From JBBBNV01 sp037137075 (GTDB taxonomy: Bacteria; Bacillota; Bacilli; Paenibacillales; NBRC-103111): a stretch of 64,000 nt of DNA. Under the pieces are notes generated by a model that worked only from the letters and a program-made list of their open reading frames with translations, was not told the DNA's origin and did no database searches. Location: positions 124,001 through 188,000 of the forward strand of contig NZ_JBBBNV010000001.1 of the NCBI RefSeq assembly GCF_037137075.1. The letters are read 5' to 3'. Below, piece after piece: positions 60,286 to 64,000 of this stretch (positions are counted from its first letter, which is position 1; each line of letters begins with the position of its first letter). Made by a program: the position numbers and the translations under genes.

Positions 60286-60336
60286 AAAAAAAGAAGCCTC
60301 CATCCCCATCTTCAAGATGGTTTTGGAAGCTTCTTT
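60286..60336. terminator. bidirectional terminator between hydroxylase and xylA
   Basis: Arms AAAGAAGC and GCTTCTTT plus inner CCATCTTCAAGATGG hairpin. Minus-strand end carries CTTCTTTTTTTAC, suited to xylA; plus-strand end has TTCTTTG. Confidence 0.85.
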
Positions 60337-60369
60337 GCTGCAATGTCATATTAATTTAGGTGATTAACA

Positions 60370-61683
60370 TTACACGCTGTAAATAATTTCGTTCAACACG
60401 AGCTTGATGCGCTCCTGGCGTCCGGATTCGTTCTTAATCGGATTGTTTTGCAGCGCATATTGCTCCAGGCTGGCCAGGGTCGCTTTGCCGGATACGATAT
60501 CCAGGCCGATGCCTTCACGGAACGAACGGTAGCGCTCGTCAAGAATGCTGTCCAGTACGCGCTCTTCCGTAATTTTCGCAGCTGCTTTCAGGCCCCATGC
60601 AAACGTGTCCATACCGGCAATATGACCGAGGAACAAATCGTCCGGCTCAAATGAGCCGCGGCGAACCTTAGCGTCGAAGTTTACGCCGCCGCGGCCGATA
60701 CCGCCCGCACGGAGCACTTCATACATCGTCAAGGTGGTGGAGTACAAATCTGTCGGGAACTCGTCCGTATCCCAGCCAAGCAGCATATCGCCTTGGTTGG
60801 CATCCAGGGAACCGAGCATGCCGTTAATTGCCGCTACACGGATTTCGTGCTCGAAGGTATGTCCGGCCAGTGTCGCATGGTTCGCTTCCAGGTTCAGCTT
60901 GAAGTGATCCGTCAAGCCGTATTTTTGCAGGAACGAAATCGTCGTTGCAGCATCGAAGTCGTATTGGTGCTTCGTCGGCTCCTTCGGTTTCGGCTCGATC
61001 AGGAATTGCGCGTCAAAGCCGATTTCCTTCGCGTAAGCAACCGCCATATGGAACAAGCGGGCCAGATTGTCCAGCTCCAGCGCCATATCCGTGTTCAGCA
61101 GGGTTTCGTAGCCTTCACGTCCGCCCCAGAACACATAGTTTTCAGAGTCCAGCTCCTTACCGACTTCCAGGCCTTTTTTCACTTGAGCCGCTGCATACGC
61201 GTATACATCTGCATTCACTGCGGTGCCGGCACCGAAAACAAAGCGCGGGTTCGTGAACATATTCGCCGTGTTCCACAGCAGTTTTTTGCCGGAGGTTTTC
61301 ATGTTTTGCTTCAGGAGGTCAACGATAACGTCCAGGTTCTTGTTCGTTTCCTGCAGGGTGCTGCCTTCTGGAGCAATGTCACGATCGTGGAAGCAGTAGA
61401 ACGGAACGCCGAGCTTCTCCAGGAATTCGAAGTTGGCTTCAACGCGGGCTTTGGCCAGGTCCATGCCGCTCAGGTTGCCCCAGCCGCGGATGGCGTTGTT
61501 TGCGCCGAACGGGTCAGCGCCCTCATATGTAAAGGTGTGCCAGTACGCAACTGCAAAACGGAGATGCTCCTCCATGGTTTTGCCAAGTACGACTTCCTTC
61601 GGATTGTAGTGTTTAAATGCAAGCGGATTGTCAGAGCCTTTGCCCTCGAATTGAATCTTGCCTACACCATCAAAATATGCCAT
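60370..61683 (-). CDS. xylA: xylose isomerase
   Basis: 437 residues, usual length. Key segments are TFTYEGADPFG near residue 55, YCFHDRDIAPEG near 97 (catalytic His and Asp), VFWGGREGYETLLNTD near 185, and LEPKPKEPTKHQYD near 230, plus LEANHATLAGHTFEHEI and GSLDANQGDMLLGWDTDEFP with metal ligands. It converts D-xylose to D-xylulose with Mg, Mn or Co. ATG behind GAGGAGGCAG. Divergent from xylR with a XylR operator in between; no xylB is in the window. Confidence 0.96.
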   Translation of the reverse strand: MAYFDGVGKIQFEGKGSDNPLAFKHYNPKEVVLGKTMEEHLRFAVAYWHTFTYEGADPFGANNAIRGWGNLSGMDLAKARVEANFEFLEKLGVPFYCFHDRDIAPEGSTLQETNKNLDVIVDLLKQNMKTSGKKLLWNTANMFTNPRFVFGAGTAVNADVYAYAAAQVKKGLEVGKELDSENYVFWGGREGYETLLNTDMALELDNLARLFHMAVAYAKEIGFDAQFLIEPKPKEPTKHQYDFDAATTISFLQKYGLTDHFKLNLEANHATLAGHTFEHEIRVAAINGMLGSLDANQGDMLLGWDTDEFPTDLYSTTLTMYEVLRAGGIGRGGVNFDAKVRRGSFEPDDLFLGHIAGMDTFAWGLKAAAKITEERVLDSILDERYRSFREGIGLDIVSGKATLASLEQYALQNNPIKNESGRQERIKLVLNEIIYSV

Positions 61684-61761
61684 TGATAAACTGCCTCCTC
61701 AAAATGAATTCATGGTTTAGGATGGATGAAAACTTTGCTACTATGTATTCTAGCACACAGA

Positions 61762-61792
61762 AACTTAGTTTGTCTATTACACAAAGTAAGTT
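61762..61792. promoter_or_regulatory. XylR operator in the xylA/xylR intergenic region
   Basis: Near-perfect inverted repeat AACTTAGTTTGT (61762-61773) and ACAAAGTAAGTT (61781-61792), one mismatch, 7-base spacer. It matches the Bacillus xyl operator pattern TTAGTTTGT...ACAAACTAA. Lies 79-109 bp upstream of xylA. Confidence 0.85.
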
Positions 61793-61930
61793 TTTTGTGG
61801 TATACTTTTTAAAACAAGCCGTCTACCCATTACCGGCCTTTCTTTCTTCTTTTTAAATAAGAATACGCCTGGCTCTACAGTAAAACGACTTTTTGTGATA
61901 AAATAAGACAGCTTTTGAAGCTTCAGGCTT

Positions 61931-63136
61931 GTGAACGGGGGTTTGAATGGTGCAATGAAACGACCGACCGGAGATGCGGCATTAATTAAAAAAATCAATA
62001 CGGCCATCGTGCTGGACGATGTGCTTAACCACGCTCCCCTCTCACGGGCTCAAATTTCGGAGCGGTCCGGCCTTAACAAAGCAACGGTGTCGAGCTTGGT
62101 GATGGATCTGATTGAGCATCATCTTGTGCTGGAGATTGGCATGGGCCAGTCCAGCGGCGGCCGCAAGCCGGTCATGCTGGTGTTCAACGAGGTGGCCGGG
62201 TATGCGATTGGCCTTGATCTCGGAGTCCATTATATTCGCGGGGTGCTGACCGATCTGAAGGGCGAGGTAATCCGGGAAGCGGAAATTACGGTCAAAAGCC
62301 GTCAGGCCGACAAGGTCCTTCCTCTTCTATATGAAACCATCGAAGGCCTGATTAGCCAGGCTCCTGACAGCCCGTACGGGATTGTAGGGATTGGCATCGG
62401 CGTGCCCGGCATCGTAGACAGCGAGGGCACCGTGCTGTTCGCCCCGAACCTGGAATGGGAGCATATCCCGCTCCGGCAGCTGGTCAGCGAGCGCTTCAGC
62501 TGTCCCGTGACGATCGATAATGAAGCCAATGCAGGCGCACAAGGGGAACAAAAATACGGCGCCGGCCGCGGCATCAACCATTTGATTTATGTGAGCGCAG
62601 GGACGGGGATCGGAACCGGCATTATGTTGCAAAAGGAGCTGTACCGGGGGACGTCCGGCTTTTCCGGGGAAATGGGTCATCTGTCCATTGCGCTGGACGG
62701 CAAGAAGTGCCGCTGCGGCAATAACGGCTGCTGGGAGCTTTACGCTTCGGAGAATGCCGTACTAGAGCAGACGGAGCCGCTTGGGCTTGCAACGATGGAG
62801 GCGGTTAATACCGCTGCCGAGCATGGAGACCATCAGGTGCTGGGCATCCTGGAGCAGACGGGAACTTACCTTGGTATCGGAATCGCGAATATTGTGAACG
62901 TGTTCAATCCCGAAGCCGTCGTCATCGGCAACCATTTGCGGCTGTCCGAGCCATGGATAGCGGATGCGATTCGGGACACTGTCGCCCGGCGCACACTCCC
63001 CTACCACCGCAAAAACATGCAAATTTTGTTTGCCGAGCTGCGCGGGCAGTCGGCGGTCCGGGGAGCGGCGTATTATGCGATCAGCGATTTCCTGGCTAAA
63101 ATTAAAGACGGCGTGTATCACCACCCTGTCACATAA
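61931..63136 (+). CDS. xylR: xylose repressor XylR, ROK family
   Basis: About 400 residues. N-terminal winged helix PLSRAQISERSGLNKATVSSLVMDLIEHHLV, then a ROK sugar-kinase-like domain: AIGLDLGVHYIRGVLTDLKGEV, GIGVPGIVDSEG, and the zinc-binding CRCGNNGCWELYASE near 255. Xylose releases it from DNA. Start is uncertain: GTG 61931 opens the frame, ATG 61955 (MKRPTGDAALIKK) fits homologues well. Divergent from xylA. Confidence 0.93.
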   Translation: MNGGLNGAMKRPTGDAALIKKINTAIVLDDVLNHAPLSRAQISERSGLNKATVSSLVMDLIEHHLVLEIGMGQSSGGRKPVMLVFNEVAGYAIGLDLGVHYIRGVLTDLKGEVIREAEITVKSRQADKVLPLLYETIEGLISQAPDSPYGIVGIGIGVPGIVDSEGTVLFAPNLEWEHIPLRQLVSERFSCPVTIDNEANAGAQGEQKYGAGRGINHLIYVSAGTGIGTGIMLQKELYRGTSGFSGEMGHLSIALDGKKCRCGNNGCWELYASENAVLEQTEPLGLATMEAVNTAAEHGDHQVLGILEQTGTYLGIGIANIVNVFNPEAVVIGNHLRLSEPWIADAIRDTVARRTLPYHRKNMQILFAELRGQSAVRGAAYYAISDFLAKIKDGVYHHPVT

Positions 63137-63138
63137 AA

Positions 63139-63182
63139 CAGGCGGCTCCGGCACGAACAGTATCCCGTGCCAGGGCCGCCTG
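63139..63182 (+). terminator. terminator after xylR
   Basis: Arms CAGGCGGC and GCCGCCTG with inner CGGCACG/CGTGCC, followed by CTTCCTGTTTT. Reasonable stem with a weak T tract. Confidence 0.65.
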
Positions 63183-63293
63183 CTTCCTGTTTTCCCGCCT
63201 TTTGACGAAGCAGGATATGGGAATTTCAACAAACGGACATCATCCCATATGGCCGATGCCCGTTTATTGCTTACATCAATGTAAAGTTATCAA

Positions 63294-64000
63294 TTACAGC
63301 GCGTTAAACGTATCAGTCAGCACCGGTACGATTTGCGATTTGCGGGATACAACGCCTTTCAGCACGGCTTTGTTGTCATCCAGCTTCACATTGTACGCTT
63401 TCTCTACGGCATGAGCGCCTGTACCCAGCGCCAAGCCTACGGAATCGTTGTTCAGGATGTCTGTAACAACCAGCAGGAACAGATCCAGGCCTTTCTCTGC
63501 GATGATGCTGCTCAGAGCCGCTTCAACCTCAGCTTGACGGGACAATACGTCGTTCACATCAACGGCGTTTACTTGTGCGATTTCAACCTTTGCACTGCCC
63601 ATGCTGAATTCTTTGGCATCCAGAGAGATCAGCTCAGCTACGGTTTTTTGGCTCAGGTCTGCGCCTGCTTTGAGCATTTCCAGACCGTAGGCTTCTGCAT
63701 TGACGCCTGCGATTTCCGCCAGCTCGCGAGCTGCGGCAATGTCCTGATCCGTGCAGGTCGGGGACTTGAACAGCAAGGAATCGGAGATAATGGCGGACAG
63801 CATCAGACCGGCAATGTTCGGCTCGATAGCAATGCCGTTTTCTTTGTAGAGCTTATTAAGAATGGTCGCTGTGCAGCCAACTGGCTCTGCGCGGAAGTAC
63901 AGCGGGCCGCTTGTCTCAAAATTGGCGATACGGTGATGGTCAATCACCTCCGCCACTTGGACTTGATCAATATCGGAAGCGCTTTGCTGACGCTCATTAT
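63294..64000 (-). CDS. ppaC: manganese-dependent inorganic pyrophosphatase (5' end beyond the window)
   Basis: Partial gene; about 235 C-terminal residues are visible and the frame is open to the right edge (NERQQSASDIDQVQVAEVIDHHRIANF). The DHH motif VIDHHRIAN provides Mn ligands, and GVVSRKSQIVPVL at the C-terminus is the substrate-binding Arg-Lys motif of family II pyrophosphatases. The middle LMLSAIISDSLLFKSPTCT is also typical. It hydrolyses pyrophosphate in the cytoplasm. The true start lies outside. Confidence 0.95.
   Translation of the reverse strand, partial: NERQQSASDIDQVQVAEVIDHHRIANFETSGPLYFRAEPVGCTATILNKLYKENGIAIEPNIAGLMLSAIISDSLLFKSPTCTDQDIAAARELAEIAGVNAEAYGLEMLKAGADLSQKTVAELISLDAKEFSMGSAKVEIAQVNAVDVNDVLSRQAEVEAALSSIIAEKGLDLFLLVVTDILNNDSVGLALGTGAHAVEKAYNVKLDDNKAVLKGVVSRKSQIVPVLTDTFNAL

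Overview
The window looks like a chromosome segment of a spore-forming Firmicute, most probably Paenibacillaceae (Paenibacillus or a close relative). The reasons are: two GerA-type spore germinant receptor operons, Bacillales-style strong ribosome binding sites (AGGAGG) with many GTG and TTG starts, a T-box leader, a C30-type carotenoid cluster, Fur- and XylR-type operators of Bacillus type, and menaquinone made by the futalosine route (mqnB, mqnD). No rRNA, tRNA, CRISPR array or intact insertion sequence was seen.

Left part, 1-16.1 kb. It opens with the end of an opine/nickel-type ABC importer (two ATPases) followed by an EamA exporter, a methyltransferase and a complete zinc ABC importer with a His-rich lipoprotein. 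This looks like one metal-acquisition locus, and the gene order suggests an opine metallophore (staphylopine/bacillopaline-like) system whose biosynthetic genes would lie left of the window. After a membrane-anchored hydrolase comes a B12-dependent photoreceptor repressor (CarH/LitR type) directly upstream of a seven-gene carotenoid operon: two CrtN-like proteins, CrtM, CruF, an acyltransferase, a glycosyltransferase and a CrtP-like protein. Both the carH promoter and the crt promoter carry 11-bp direct repeats containing TGTAT, a likely CarH operator.

Middle part, 16-35 kb. A redox-type HxlR regulator faces an NmrA-type quinone reductase and a nitroreductase. Then come a broken ECF sigma gene, HpaB, and a DAHP synthase with a degenerate chorismate mutase domain behind a T-box whose specifier reads as UUC (Phe). 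Further on are TraX, a DUF6492-like protein, a chemoreceptor, an rtcB remnant, a tight NosD-L-Y-F plus thioredoxin operon with no nosZ, and a gerA-gerB-gerC operon with a small fourth gene (D-subunit-like).

Right part, 35-64 kb. Decayed NADAR and macrodomain genes are followed by a five-gene catabolic operon of unknown substrate (CoA transferase, amidohydrolase, MaoC, Gfo/Idh, leaderless solute-binding protein) with a divergent FadR/GntR regulator. Next are pdxK, a second germination operon with duplicated B and C genes (A-B-C-B-C), and a set of small genes including a Crh-like HPr and a Fur-boxed IsdG-type monooxygenase. Then come mqnB-mqnD, a 1570-residue protein with an injection-system-like N-terminal motif and an OTU-protease-like C-terminus, a fatty acid hydroxylase, xylA/xylR, and the 3' part of the manganese pyrophosphatase gene.

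The most novel item is the 1570-residue OTU-like protein. The best supported regulatory stories are the CarH operator repeats and the Phe T-box.
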